The position numbers were made by a program, and so were the translations under genes. Of a DNA stretch of 64,000 nucleotides, positions 26,598-37,936 are shown in pieces. How positions within the stretch are numbered: the first letter of the stretch is position 1; every line of letters starts with the position of its first letter. Below the pieces are notes generated by a model. That model saw nothing but the letters and a program-made list of their open reading frames with translations. It did no database searches and was not told where the DNA came from. The DNA lies in contig JAWUZG010000332.1 in assembly GCA_036785705.1 (NCBI GenBank), forward strand, positions 744,001 through 808,000, read 5' to 3'. The stretch is from Acanthornis magna. Lineage: Eukaryota; Chordata; Aves; Passeriformes; Acanthizidae.

Positions 26598-26735
26598 TTG
26601 ATTCAGTGGGAGACATGTTTGAATCAGATGGTGGATTTGATTTACTGTAGGAGATATCTGTTTTGATAGATGATGCATCTCACCCTGCATTGAATAAGCA
26701 GTGATTCAACAGGGATGTCTCTGATTTGGTGAATA
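26598..26735 (+). repeat. Decayed tandem repeat, about 39-bp period
   Basis: The segments starting at 26598 (TTGATTCAGTGGGAGACATG) and 26637 (TTGATTTACTGTAGGAGATA) align with few gaps. A weaker third copy may follow near 26701-26735, starting GTGATTCAACAGGGATGTC. The stretch is unusually rich in GAT. It reads as an old minisatellite-like expansion. The alignment was made by eye. Confidence 0.35.
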
Positions 26736-27293
26736 AAATATTGTATCTGATTTTGATCAATTTTTCCTGTAATGTACACATTTATTTTAATAGTTGATGC
26801 ATTTATTCTAGTTTGAAGTGTATCAAATTCTTCATGTAATGTTCTTTCTTCTGTTGGAGTGATTTATGGATTTTACAAGCGATAGCTATATATTTCAATT
26901 AAAAGTAAAACATTCATTACTGGCTGCCTTGCATCCACAATATTCTTGAATGTCTCAAATTCTGCTCATGTTTGCATTTGTGGTGGTCAGATGTAAGGCC
27001 CCTGTAAGGTATAAGCAAAAACATATCTTTGACAAAATCATCAGTACATTATTATTTGGAGGTAAAATGTCTTTTTGAAGAGAAACAGAATCTGTTTATG
27101 CCTTACCTCACATGAAGAGCTTCTGTGGCTGCCACAGATATTTGAAAGTATTAGTAATACATGGGTACTTCATAATCATCATCAGCCAGGCTCTTTTCCT
27201 GCATGTAAATATTCAATGAGAGTTTTCAGTCAGAATAAATAGATGTAGGACTTAGGCCCAGAGATTTTCACTTTTAGGATATTATTTTTCTGA

Positions 27294-27412
27294 TTTTTTT
27301 GTTTGGTTGGGTTTGTTGGTTTTTTGGTTTGTTTTTTTTTTGCTGTTGTTTGGTTTTTTGTTTCTTTGTTTTTGTTGTTGTTTTTGTTGGTTTTGGTTTT
27401 GGGGTTTTTTTT
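27294..27412 (+). repeat. A-free G/T-rich low-complexity tract
   Basis: For 119 bases the plus strand has no A and only two C residues. It is built from irregular mixtures of T runs with GG and GGG, for example TTTGGTTGGGTTTGTTGG. The long lysine/asparagine-rich minus-strand frames here are artefacts of this composition. Confidence 0.95.
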
Positions 27413-27725
27413 ATGTTTGGAGCTTTTGTGCCATAACTTTGCTCCTTTCCTACCCAGGAACACCGTGATTTGTAGAGTTTCTGATGACCTCTAATCTGTA
27501 CCTGATCAAGCAGACACACAATGCAATTTGGTGCATATTTTCAATAAGGGGTAAACTACAGTACATTTTGGCTGGCACCAAATTACCCTTATTTTAAGTG
27601 TTTAAATTTTACAGAAGTAAAGGTCGCCCCTCTGGATGCTTCTTATTGTATTTAATTCCATGCTATGAAAACAATTGCATTAGGCTTAGCCCTTCCTGCC
27701 CTTTTGTTTGTTACTAATTTTATTT
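27413..27725. other. Non-coding stretch between two low-complexity tracts
   Basis: No gene or interspersed repeat recognised between the A-free G/T tract and the A18 run. Confidence 0.6.
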
Positions 27726-27743
27726 AAAAAAAAAAAAAAAAAA
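27726..27743 (+). repeat. A18 homopolymer
   Basis: An uninterrupted run of 18 A. CR1 elements do not end in poly-A, so if this is a retrotransposition tail it came from a processed transcript. The sequence just upstream shows no recognisable gene and no clear target-site duplication. Confidence 0.9.
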
Positions 27744-29147
27744 GCAACAAGAAGGAAACCAGGAAACCAAGACAAAAACATTAAAATTATTAACCAGCCC
27801 ACAGACTGATACAAGATTATATAAAAGTGTAGCCAACAGAAATGAAAGAGATAATCTGAAAGTGGAACTAGTATGAAAAGCTGGTGGTCCCTAGCAGAGG
27901 TGCTGCTGTGCCCCAGGGAGATCCTGGGAGGCTCAGCCTTCCTCCTTTCCCCTTATTTTCAGGGTGGATGGAGAGCAGTGCTGGGACTCTGGAGAGCTGA
28001 ACTCTGCTTGGCCACGGTGCTTTGTGATTGTTCTGTAGGTCCCCAGTTTGTACAGCAGATAATGCTGAGCTCTTCTGGGATCTTCTGCTGACAAGAGTCA
28101 GGCTTTGCTGTTTTAGCATAAAAAAGTCGTCCTAAGTAAGAGGAAATAGGATGAAGAGATCAGGTGTGTTAGTGTTCCCTAATTCTGGTACATAGATATA
28201 GATACTGCTTTCGTTTTTAAGGCAAGAAGTATTTTACACATTAAACCTACAGCATGAGATCCTCTTTATCACTTCAGAAGGAATGTGAGATCAGATAGGT
28301 GCCCTCACCTCAGCTGTGCCTGGCAGGATATGTAAAACAGTGATAAAATCGTTCATCTCCTCTGACAGAGGGATAGCTTCAGGTTGAACACTCTCTGCCT
28401 TCTAGGAACTATTTCTGGATTCCCCCAGGAATATTCTGCTTCTGAGCACTGATCTTTCCTGAGAAAGCTGCCAGGTTTGGAAAAGGGAAGAAGTTCGTGA
28501 TGTAAAACAGGCTGTGTGACTCAGGTCAAGATCAGCATTGCTACCTTAGTGAGCATTTTCCTGTCTGTTTTGTGCTTCCTAAGCACATGAACAGAATAGA
28601 TGCAGGGGCTGGAAGACATTGCTGGGCCTGAAAGCCCAGGAGGGATGAGGGATGCTGGCTGCAGGCAGGCTGCAACCTCCCTTCCATCCTCAGCAAGGTT
28701 TTCCCACAACTGAAATTTACTCCCTAGAGTGAATGGCTGGGCAAAATGTCTAGGGCCATGTTCCCCTCCAGGCTCTGGGCTAGTTTTGGACAAATACATC
28801 TGTACAATAGAAAAAATGCCCTATGATGTTAAATAATAATCGCTGTCTATTCACCTTTTCATCAGAGAGATGATTGACTTTTGATTTCGAGCTTTTTTGA
28901 GAAATAGATTTTGTCATCCATGCACCCACAACCAAGCTTTGTTTCCAGCTCTTGGGCAGCTCCCACAGTGTTCAATTCACATCAGTTGTGAATTTGGATA
29001 TTTAAATTCTGCCAAACTGTTAAATATTTTATAGTCAATTTTGTTAGAAGTTAATGAAAGCTATGAGCATTCATTTCTGCAAAAGATGGTAAAAAGCCCT
29101 TATAAATGTCTACATATGGAGAGCCACTCACAAATAAATGACAACAA
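27744..29147. other. Non-coding single-copy stretch
   Basis: No supportable gene. Somewhat GC-richer at 27870-28090 and 28570-28790, with overlapping frames under 95 codons on both strands that match nothing I know. Confidence 0.55.
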
Positions 29148-29167
29148 TACAAGTTTCTAAACTTGTA
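29148..29167. repeat. Near-perfect palindrome, 9-bp arms
   Basis: TACAAGTTT and AAACTTGTA are exact reverse complements separated by CT. The palindrome sits in a stretch (about 29030-29480) that looks like conserved non-coding sequence. It could be a dimeric factor-binding site or chance. Confidence 0.7.
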
Positions 29168-31565
29168 AAAAGTTGTCATTTCACTTTCTTCTTGAGCAGC
29201 TGGGCTATTAAATTACCTGGGTTGTGTAATGGACAATACACAGGCTGTTGAGAATTAAGTATAAAGCCAAACATGTGGCCTTTTAAATTTTTTCTGACTT
29301 GTTACAGCATGTAGCACTGCATTATGCCATATCACATTGGCGTGATAGGCAAGTGAAACAAGACAGTTCATGCTAATGAACAGGGAAAGGCAGCAGTTTG
29401 CTAGTTACCAAATTCACTTAGAGTATTTCAGGGCATTTGGAAGTATTATGGGAGAGACAGTTATTGCTGAGAAGAGCTGAGCTGTAATGAAATTAGGGAT
29501 GTGAAAACCATATGTTTGCCTCTGTTTCACCAAAGCATGAAATGTTCTCTTACTGTACATCTGTATCTTTTTTCTGCTTTACAATAGTGTGCTGCAAGAT
29601 CATTTGACTAGGGTACAAGAAGCAGATCTAAATATTAATTGAAAATACATTTAATCTCAGCATGGTTTGTTTCAGATGGGTATCTGGCTTTATGGCCTTT
29701 ATACCCAAGGCACATTTGTGTGTTGTTTATGATTATGATGAGAGAAAAACAACTGCAAATGTGTCCCAACACTTTCACAATAATAGCACTTTGGAAACAA
29801 TGAAGGAAAACAATTTTTTAATAATCATTAAAATGTTCATGCTTGCTGTTGCCAGTTCATCTGTTTGGCCAAGTTTACAAAGTGCAGTATGAATCGGATG
29901 TTTTTACTTTAAACTGTGGTCAGTTTAGATTGTTTCCTCTAACTTTTCAGGTGCACCCAAATTATCTAGGCCTAGGAGTGTTTTCATAAAATTCATCTTT
30001 ATTGTCTCAAAGTAGAAGTTGTTTCCAGACCATTCAATATCACAAGGACAGCAGGAAGTGCCCTAAGGTCACCTCTGTCTCTGCTGTGCTCTGCTCTTCG
30101 CCCAGCAGTTCCTTGAAGTGGAACAGTTTTTGCTGTATTGCACTTGAGCTGGTCACTTCAGGTGAGGGAAGGCAGTCAGTATCAGACAGAAACCAATTTT
30201 TGCCTCCTATTAAACTCCTAACATGAAAGGTAAGGAGTGCAGACAACCTTGTCACCTCCATCTCAGTGACTGACACAGGTGGGTTCCTGGCTACCCAGAG
30301 GGGAGTTCAGGACTACTCTCAAACTGTTTCCTGCCCTGCTGTGCTTTTTCATGGTTGAACTTCATGGTTTCACTTTTTATGGTGTGACTGGGAGCACTGC
30401 AGAGGATGAGTGAGGGAATTGAAGGGCAGGGAATTAATTAGAAGCTACCAGTGACAGAAAAGAAGTGGGATGGACCGTCTTCCTCTACAAATGTGATGGG
30501 CCCAGCAGGGTGCCAAAAAGTGCTGAAAATTGTTTTGATCTTAGGTGGGAGCCCAGAAATATTGCCTTGGGTAATAAAGAAAGATATAAGAAACATTCTT
30601 TAGATCTTTCCAAATGTGCTTTCAAAATCCTGTGAGGTACTTGAGATGGACACAGCATTTTCTATGGAGTTCTGAATTGCTTTAAAAACAAAAAAGTTCT
30701 GGTGATTGTCGTACATAGAAGGGTACAGAACATGACTAGCATCCTTTTCAATTCAAAATTATTCTAGAGGAATGTGATAGGGTTTTGGCTTATGCAGTGG
30801 ATTAAGACCAACCCTATTCTGTTATTAAAAATGTCTTTCTAAGGTTATTTAGCATTTCTGAAATTCTTTCAAGTATGCACCAGAGCAGTACAAGGAATAA
30901 CTATCAGACCACATTTGAGCAGTATAACATATTAGAAAGATTATGTAAGAGTATTTAAGGTAATTGCCTCAATAATCTGTCAAATTTGCAACAAAGTTTA
31001 TTAATTTTTCTACTTATTATAATATATATCTTTTTGAAAAGTTGAAAACTCTCTGCATAATTGGAAAGATCCTTCTTTCTGATTTGTCGTAAAGGTGTTA
31101 CACTGTAGTTCAGGCTGCTTTGTTCTTTCTGATGTTTTTCGTATTTTAAAGTCTATCTTCAGGACTCTTTAAGGAATTCAGTCTTTCGCTATTTCTTTTT
31201 CTTGCTTATAACTTAATGCTTTGGACTGGCAGCACTTGACCTTGTCTTTCTTTGTTAACCTCTGGGAGCTTTATTTAGACCTTGAAAATGTTGGTATTAC
31301 AGCTGGGAACAAATGGTGACCTTTGGTACTGCAGTTTTTGTTACTTGGGTGGGAAGAGGCAGGTCAGACCCAAATAATGCCACCCTCTGTCCTCTGCCCG
31401 TACGAGATAACTTCTAAAGCCCCAAGTCCCACTCCAGCTGGACTTCAGCTTCTTGAGGCTCCTTCTTCCACAGGCCCACACCTGTTCTCATTGCCTGTGC
31501 AAAGGTTTCTCCCTGCAGCGCTGTTCTTGTCACAAACTGCACACTCATTGTTAACCCCATCTCCT
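29168..31565. other. Non-coding single-copy stretch
   Basis: No supportable gene or repeat. Frames are short and unrecognised. Confidence 0.6.
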
Positions 31566-31830
31566 GACTGAAGGAAATAAGGCTCAGAGGAGTTCCCACG
31601 TTGAGAAATGCACCAATCCCTGTGCAGTTATTGCAGCTGCACACACACTGTGTGCTCTAGAAACCAATTCAGTGCATTAGATCCTATTTCCACGTGCATT
31701 TGAACATTTGATGTACATATTTGTGTAGCGGAAAAGCAGCTGTGCACAGCCAGGCAGGGACAGCTCCCAGGGAGTTCCACAAGGTCATCAGCAAATGAAT
31801 ATCGAACCCGAGGCTGGATAGCAAGTCTCT
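31566..31830 (+). mobile_element. Possible MIR/CORE-SINE remnants
   Basis: Two phrases resemble MIR-family SINEs. At 31566-31592, 'gaaataaggctcagaggag' matches the MIR 'gaaactgaggctcagagag' segment. At 31776-31830, 'aaggtcatcagcaaatgaa' and 'gaacccgaggctggatagc' match the MIR segment around 'aaggtcacacagc...gaacccaggtctc'. In an intact MIR these segments lie close together; here they are nearly 200 bases apart, so either there was an insertion or one match is chance. Ancient MIR copies are sparse in birds. Confidence 0.3.
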
Positions 31831-33036
31831 CTTTTATTAAGTAGAAAATAAACTGCGGAAGAAAGTTTCTTCTAGATTGTATTGTGTGTTAAGTTTAAAA
31901 AGGTTTTCCAGTCTCTTAGTGCCACTTTTCCTATTGTTCTGCTATGAAAAGGTTCCCTAAGAATTGTGCAGCAGTGTCATTTCTAAAATATGGGTATATG
32001 AAGCAGTAGCATACATACTTTAATAATAAAAAACTTATTACTACAACAAAAATGTTGTTTCAGCTCTTTTTCTATGCAGCAGAACAGTGGCACCCAGTGG
32101 CCATTCATGCAAAAATACTAGCCTGTAGAATTTCACAAGCTCAAATATCAGTGCAAAGGAAAGCCAAAAGAAAAATAAATTAGCACTTGTGTGTCTTTTG
32201 TTTCATTATGCCTTGAAATATTCCTCAAACCCCTGTAAATTTCAGACAAATTTCAAGGACATTTCATGTTCTCTCATGCATATATCTATGTTAACTCTAG
32301 AATTTTTACGTGTGCTTGCAGCTATGCCTACAACAATTCCATCTGGGTTAGTTTCTAAACATAAATTTATTTCCTTTTGCTTTGAAAAAAGCCTGTTGGC
32401 TGAATGGCCCCAAACAGTAATTCACATGCCCTTGTCTCTCCATTATAGCCTGGAATGCTACAATTTGGAAATGGTGCCAAAAGACAAAGTTTTGTAGTTG
32501 CCATGAAGAGCTGATCTTCAGGTGAAATTCTGAATAAAGGGGTGGTATAGATCTGCCTGATCAGCCCTTCAGTCCTGGGCTGACATGACCCTGGGACTTG
32601 ATGGACTAAGCTGGGCTTACGCTTAAAGGCTTTATTACCAGAGGATTGGGGTCTTGTTGCAGAGTGAGTCTTCAACGGCAGTTGTCTTTCTGTCTGCAAT
32701 TCCATTTTAGATCAAGGAAGCCTTTTCTATCAGAACTGTGGAAAATTTTCCAGTGAAAAATGTAGGTTTTAACGTTTTAGATTCTCCACCAAACCCCAGT
32801 TTCTTATCAGAAAATAACCAACCATCTCAGCATATAATCTCTTTCAGTTCATATGAGGGTTAAATGCAATCAGGTGAGTAAAATGTGTAAGTAACTTTTG
32901 CGTCTATCTAAAGATTTTGTGCAGGCACTCAATTTCAGATAATGCATAAACATGCATTTGGCCCATATTTATAGGCAGAAGATCTAGTATCTGTGTATCC
33001 ATGGCCTGAACCTAAAATAGGTGGTGGGTAAACCAT
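31831..33036. other. Non-coding single-copy stretch
   Basis: No supportable gene. Minus- and plus-strand frames of just over 100 codons overlap at 32190-32705 and match nothing I know. Confidence 0.6.
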
Positions 33037-33073
33037 CTAAGTTTTATACTAAGTTTTATATCTAAGTTTTATA
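33037..33073 (+). repeat. Short tandem repeat, 12-13 bp x 3
   Basis: CTAAGTTTTATA is repeated three times at 33037, 33049 and 33062, the middle copy one base longer. Confidence 0.9.
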
Positions 33074-33599
33074 ACGGTAAAATAATTTAATGTATTAAAG
33101 AGCTTCTTTCTAGATTCTTAATTCTTTCGAGGTTATAAAATATTTCTAGTTTAAAGAAAGTTTAACAAGCTAAGTTCACTTGCTTGCATATTGGAAGTAA
33201 AGTTAATTTGATGTTTGAATTGGTAATGGCTTCTTAGCTGGAAAACTCATATCTTATGTTGTATTATTCTAAATCAGACAATAAAAATTATTTGAAGATG
33301 AACTCAGGAATAAAAAGTAAAAAGGCTTTAAATAAGGCATGTTTAATATCCCAGGAGTCAACAAAATTGCTTTGTGGTTTAGACTGATTTTATATTATTA
33401 ATAGGACTGTACAACAATCTCCTACAAATCCTTTATTCCATTGGTAATACCTTTTTCCTAGTGCAAATATAGAGAGTATGCATATAGCAGAGGATGATAA
33501 TAATTGTGAAATTAAGATCTAAAAACTTGAAAAAGTCCAGGTATTCAGGATTTGATTAGAATGTTCAGCCACTGTGTTAGTAATTGCAGTAGGACCTGC

Positions 33600-34760
33600 C
33601 TTCTCTGTGCAGCTTCTTCTCGACTCGGAATCCCTCTCTCTCCCTGAGAACCAGAAAAAAAATTAAAAGCCTGAAGGGTAAACAAGTGGAATTGTGTGAA
33701 CAGTTTGTAAAGTACAGTGTCACAAGATGGATTAAAAGAGAAAATGCCACTAATAATCTTTCTGCAGATGGGTTACAAATGCTTTGTACCCCTTTGTTGA
33801 AAGCAGCCCTTGAGCAAATATCTGAAAGCTTTCCTGAGACTGGGAAATGCAGACAAAGCTTGTTGCCTTTGAGTTAAATTTTCTGGAGCTTTTCTGGAGC
33901 AGCCATTTTCTTACACATATCCCCTGCTCCCACAGAATACTGAAGGCTGATGAAATGAGTTCAAGGGTTTGGATGGCAAGGTGCAGGAAACCAAAGAGTG
34001 AGGAGAGCCTGGCCTGCTGTGGTACACGCAGAGCGTTTGTGTTGGGCACAACTGAGAGAAGATCTGCTTGTCCTTTCAGCAGTGTTGCAGGAGACAGAAG
34101 AGCTGTCCCTGCAGGAGCCCAGAGCCCAGCCAGCGTTAGACGTGCAAACAGAGGGAGAAAAGGGATGGGAACCTCTTTGCAGAGAGTGAAGAGGAGTGGA
34201 GGAAGACTTGAAGCGAGGGCTGGTGGATATCCACAGTGAAAGGAGGCTGGAAAACCTTGGGCGGGGGACTTTGGCTACAGACCTGTGAGAATGGGCTCTG
34301 GAAGATGAGGGGCCAAGAGAATCCAAGAGCAGGGAACAGTACTAGAGATTATGCAAAGAATAAGTTAGCAAATTTAATGTAGAGGTATTATAGTCAGGGG
34401 TATGAGGGGAACAGAGAGTTAAATGAAAAAGAAATAGCTGAAAGATAGATGAGATGTTTAGTACATTGACAGAAAAAGTAAGGTATGAAGTCCCTGAAGA
34501 CTCCAGGATTCACCTCAGAAGGAGAAGATTGACAGACCTTTAAGAAAGAACCTGAAAGGGCTTGAACTCGTCCTTTGTTTTCTTGGAGGCTGGCTACCTA
34601 GGACGAGTGTGGAGTTTTTCGTGTGTCTGGAGAACTGAACTAATTAATGAGGTGAGGCAAAAGTTCAAACCTGCTGAATGTGCTGAGGAAGAGAGAAGGG
34701 CCTGAACTCCTGAGAATACCTGATCATGCCAGCTGCAAGGCACGAGTTCTCTTTAGACTG
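33600..34760. other. GC- and purine-richer patch, no identified gene
   Basis: The first 700 bases are GC-richer with scattered CpGs (near 34026, 34135, 34213 and 34262), and the remainder is strongly purine-rich on the plus strand. An 11-bp unit (TTTTCTGGAGC) is perfectly duplicated at 33879-33900. Frames of 121-130 codons overlap on opposite strands and cannot both be real; neither has recognisable content. It could be an exon of a non-coding RNA or an unrecognised old repeat. Confidence 0.4.
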
Positions 34761-35569
34761 TTACATGACTCTGAGATGCACTGAGATTGTTTTTTACAAG
34801 TACGGCTCTATTTGAAAGCCTAAAAAAGAAAACATGACCAGTAAAAAAAGAAGGTGCAGAAAACTTTTAGGATACATATGTAAACAAACACTGTTTGCAC
34901 TGTCAGAAACCCCTGAGAGGGAAACGTATATTTCTAAATACTCCCATCTTAGAGGTCGTAACCCATCTTTTCTTTAGCAGCTCACAAATATATTGTACAC
35001 CCATGTGGAAACCCTTGTAGCTGATTTAGTAGAATGAGTACCATTGGTACTTTTTGTTCTCATTTTTGTGAGCTGTAAGCCTTTATCCTCCCCATCCTTC
35101 TCAAAAAACCAAAATATCAAGTGAATTCATCTGTGAATCCTTTAGGCCTTTGCATCCCATGAAGTGTAAGAACTAAGCAGTTAACATTTGTAAAGCATAT
35201 AATACAAATTTTAAGAGCCTTCAGAATGCATACACTGTTCCACTGAAGCTGCGTGCATTGAGTTGGGCTTTATTTGAAATATATTTTTTTGTTTGGTGCT
35301 TTTTAAAGTTGGCACCAGTAGAGTGATCTTATTCAGGCTGCTGACTCCTCTCTTGTTGCAGCAAGAAAGTAGGAAAAACTGGAGAGGGCAACAGCAGGAG
35401 ATTACTTCTGCAAAATTTGTGATCAGACTTAAAGTCTATGTTTAAAAACACTGGCTTGTGTGAACAAGGTAATGGAAATGAATTGCACTGTCCTCTTTCT
35501 TTTTAACTAAGGCTTTTCCTTTGTTAAGGAAATAACAGGAAGGAGAACCTGAAGAGCAAAAGTGCTCAG
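34761..35569. other. Non-coding single-copy stretch
   Basis: Nothing supportable as gene or repeat. Confidence 0.6.
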
Positions 35570-35800
35570 GTTTATTTGCTGGTGCCGTCAGGTGCGATGG
35601 GTCTGGGTCTGGCTGACTGCAAGAACTATCCTCAGACTCTGCAGCTTCCACCCCCAGGGCCACAGCCAGGGACTGCCCCCACTTCCTGTGCCCCTGCTGC
35701 CACCAGCGCCTGTCCCCACTGGCAGGACACCCTTGGCAAGGGCAGGGCAGGACCTGCTGTCCCTGCGAGGGCTGTGACACCAGGGCTGGCTCCTCTCTCC
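35570..35800. other. GC-rich patch, CpG-poor
   Basis: The C- and G-richest stretch of its neighbourhood, with long pyrimidine and CAGGG-type words. CpG is scarce, so it is not a CpG-island promoter. It opens frames of 70-130 codons on both strands purely by composition. No splice-bounded exon was recognised. Confidence 0.5.
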
Positions 35801-36618
35801 AGACAGGCCCTGAACTTACCCGAGTGTGCAGGGAAATCAATAGATGGCATAGAGGATTTTTTTCTAAATCCTAGAGGTCAGCCCTGGGCAGTGTAGTGTG
35901 TTTCCTCAAGGAAAGAGTGAAAAATTTTCCATTGGAGAGGAGATTTGCTGACTATGTGCATCTCCAGAAGGTTTGGGGCTTGTATTTTCTGTTGTAACTG
36001 AAGGCCAAGAAGGGTGTTTATTTACATTTCTGCAAATTAAGAAGACAATGCCTATACAAGGAGCCTTTTTCTTTCTTTTCAGCTGACTCAGATGACACAA
36101 TGTTTGCAGTGACTTGTTCTCTGCTCTAAGACTCTCTGTTGTCATTCATGGCATGTTCAATAGGAGTGATTTATTGCCTGTCTGCAAGTCAAGACACTTG
36201 ATCATTATCATCTTCTTCTCCCCCTACATCAACCTTTTCCCATCTTATGCAAGTCCAAGCTAATTTAGATAAGGTCAAGATCTAGGCCACTCCTTTAATG
36301 TTTTTAACATGGCTTTTCCTTCAGGTCCTTCCATCTCATTCTTGAAACATCTTTTGTAGTATCCCCAAGGCAGAGCTGGGGGAGAAAGTTAGTGGATAAT
36401 TCAGTTGTTAAGCTATACTCCAACATCTGATATGCCTCCAAGGCATTAAATTTTCGCTTATATCTGTTAAATTGCTGGGAGCTTTCTTCAGCGGTTAATT
36501 ATCTTTATGAAATATGTGGGGTTTGCAGTGATGCAGAACTTTGAAAAATTCTCCTCACATTATCATTCTAAAGGTGGAAAAAATAGATATTGCAGGTTTC
36601 TCTCCATAGTATTTGGAA
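35801..36618. other. Non-coding single-copy stretch
   Basis: Nothing supportable as gene or repeat. Confidence 0.6.
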
Positions 36619-36653
36619 TGTGTGTGTGTATATAGATGTGTGTACATATAAAT
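36619..36653 (+). repeat. TG/TA-rich microsatellite
   Basis: TGTGTGTGTGTATATAG followed by further imperfect TG and TA dinucleotides. Confidence 0.85.
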
Positions 36654-37091
36654 GTACCTTTATGTGGAATAGCAAAACAAATTAAAAGACTATTTAACCC
36701 CTCTTATAAATGGGATATGAACTTACATCATCCCTTCCCCCATTAGCTATGAATGCAGAAATCCTCCCTGAATATTTCTTCTCATGTTTAGTGTGAAAAG
36801 CAAAGCAGGAACAAGATTTTTAAAGGATTTTTTTCCCCAGCCATCCCCGCAGACATTTTCTGAAAAGGATAATCCATCTTAAAACATGTTGACTTGCAAA
36901 TTTGTCATGCCTCTGCCAGATCGGAAGAATGCTGCAGCAACTAAAGAGCCACCAGATACGGTTCTATCCCCCAGCAATATCCTGAGGAATTTCACAGAGC
37001 TGGTGATGCTTTGTGGGCTGCTTTGACCGCTGAGTGCAGAGCACAGGACAGGCAGGATGAGCAGGAGCAGCCATCTGCACTTTAGGGAGCA

Positions 37092-37107
37092 GGGAGGGAG
37101 GGAGGGA
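37092..37107 (+). repeat. (GGGA)4 run, G-quadruplex-capable
   Basis: Four GGG tracts at 37092-37094, 37096-37098, 37100-37102 and 37104-37106, each separated by a single A. This fits the standard G-quadruplex pattern. A further GGG lies at 37085-37087. Confidence 0.9.
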
Positions 37108-37571
37108 TTGCTATAAGCATTTTTTCCCTTAAATCACAGCTTGCAAGCAGGATGAGTGTTCTTCGTGCATGACTTATGTCCCAAGTGCCTTTTTTCCTGT
37201 GGCTCAGCAAAGAATTATGTCTGTGTATTTATAGGGTTAAATTATTTTTAAATGTATCGGTCAAAGTCTCTTTAAAGCATCTATTTTGCCAGACTGATTT
37301 GAAATACTTTTTTTCTATTTCTGATAATATCTTAGAGAAAATGAAAGTATCTTATTCACACAGCCACTTAGTATTTTCGTTCCATTATAAGAAGGCTGAC
37401 ATTACTTATATCATCACTGTGATACTGAGTAAAATCAATATGATTTTAATTACTAGTGGCCTGTGCTTCTGTTATCTGAGTCTGCCATTGCAGACAGAGT
37501 GAACCTGAGGCAAATTTAGGAATCACTGAATTAAGTTTGGTTTGTTTGTAGTGAAGGTTTTGCATCCCAGG
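37108..37571. other. Non-coding single-copy stretch
   Basis: A 108-codon plus-strand frame at 37176-37502 opens on a non-conserved start in AT-rich DNA and matches nothing I know. No repeat. Confidence 0.55.
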
Positions 37572-37696
37572 AGAGCAAGCTGGATGTGGCACATGGTGCT
37601 GTGATTTGGTTGACATGGTCATGTCCAGTTAGAGGTCGGACTTAATGGCCTTGGAGGTCTTTTCCAACCTTAATGATTCCATGGTTCTGTGGTTCT
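37572..37696 (+). mobile_element. CR1 LINE 3' end (5'-truncated copy)
   Basis: This matches the conserved 3' untranslated end of avian CR1 elements: 'ctggatgtggca' near 37580, 'ggttgacatgg' near 37608, then 'cttggaggtcttttccaacc' at about 37650-37669. It finishes in the diagnostic octamer tail in degenerate form: ATTCCATG (37676), GTTCTGTG (37684) and GTTCT (37692). CR1 uses this octamer repeat instead of poly-A. The copy is only about 125 bases, non-coding and inactive. Together with the fragment at 1888 it is the main evidence for the taxonomic assignment. The subfamily is not determined. Confidence 0.9.
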
Positions 37697-37936
37697 AAGC
37701 TGTGTAATGTGATTGTTTGATGTTTTGTTTGGAATGGAGCTGCACTAAAATACTGCACTGCACGTGACCAGGAGCCCAAACAGGGACAGTGTGCACTCCT
37801 GAGTCTGGAAGACGCTGAGTCGTGCCTGATAGAACTAACAAAGAGCAGATAGGAGCAGCATCTGAGTGATGCCTTACGATTTTAGCTTCTACATTTTTCA
37901 TGTATCTGTAATCCTGAAATTCTTTAGTGTATAAAG
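37697..37936. other. Spacer between CR1 and the LTR-like element
   Basis: About 240 bases without a recognised gene or repeat. It may include the LTR insertion point. Confidence 0.5.

Noticed and set aside
27230..27519. Lysine/threonine/asparagine-rich minus-strand frames
   Set aside because: Direct translation of the A-free G/T low-complexity tract; not a gene.
31775..31830. Possible tRNA gene, from a TCGAACCC word like a T-loop
   Set aside because: No matching acceptor, D or anticodon stems on either strand. A SINE remnant explains it better.
35570..35800. Possible CpG-island promoter
   Set aside because: GC-rich, but CpG dinucleotides are scarce.
36918..36928. AGATCGGAAGA, identical to the first 11 bases of a common sequencing adapter
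   Set aside because: The match stops after 11 bases and the flanks are ordinary genomic sequence, so coincidence is more likely than contamination.
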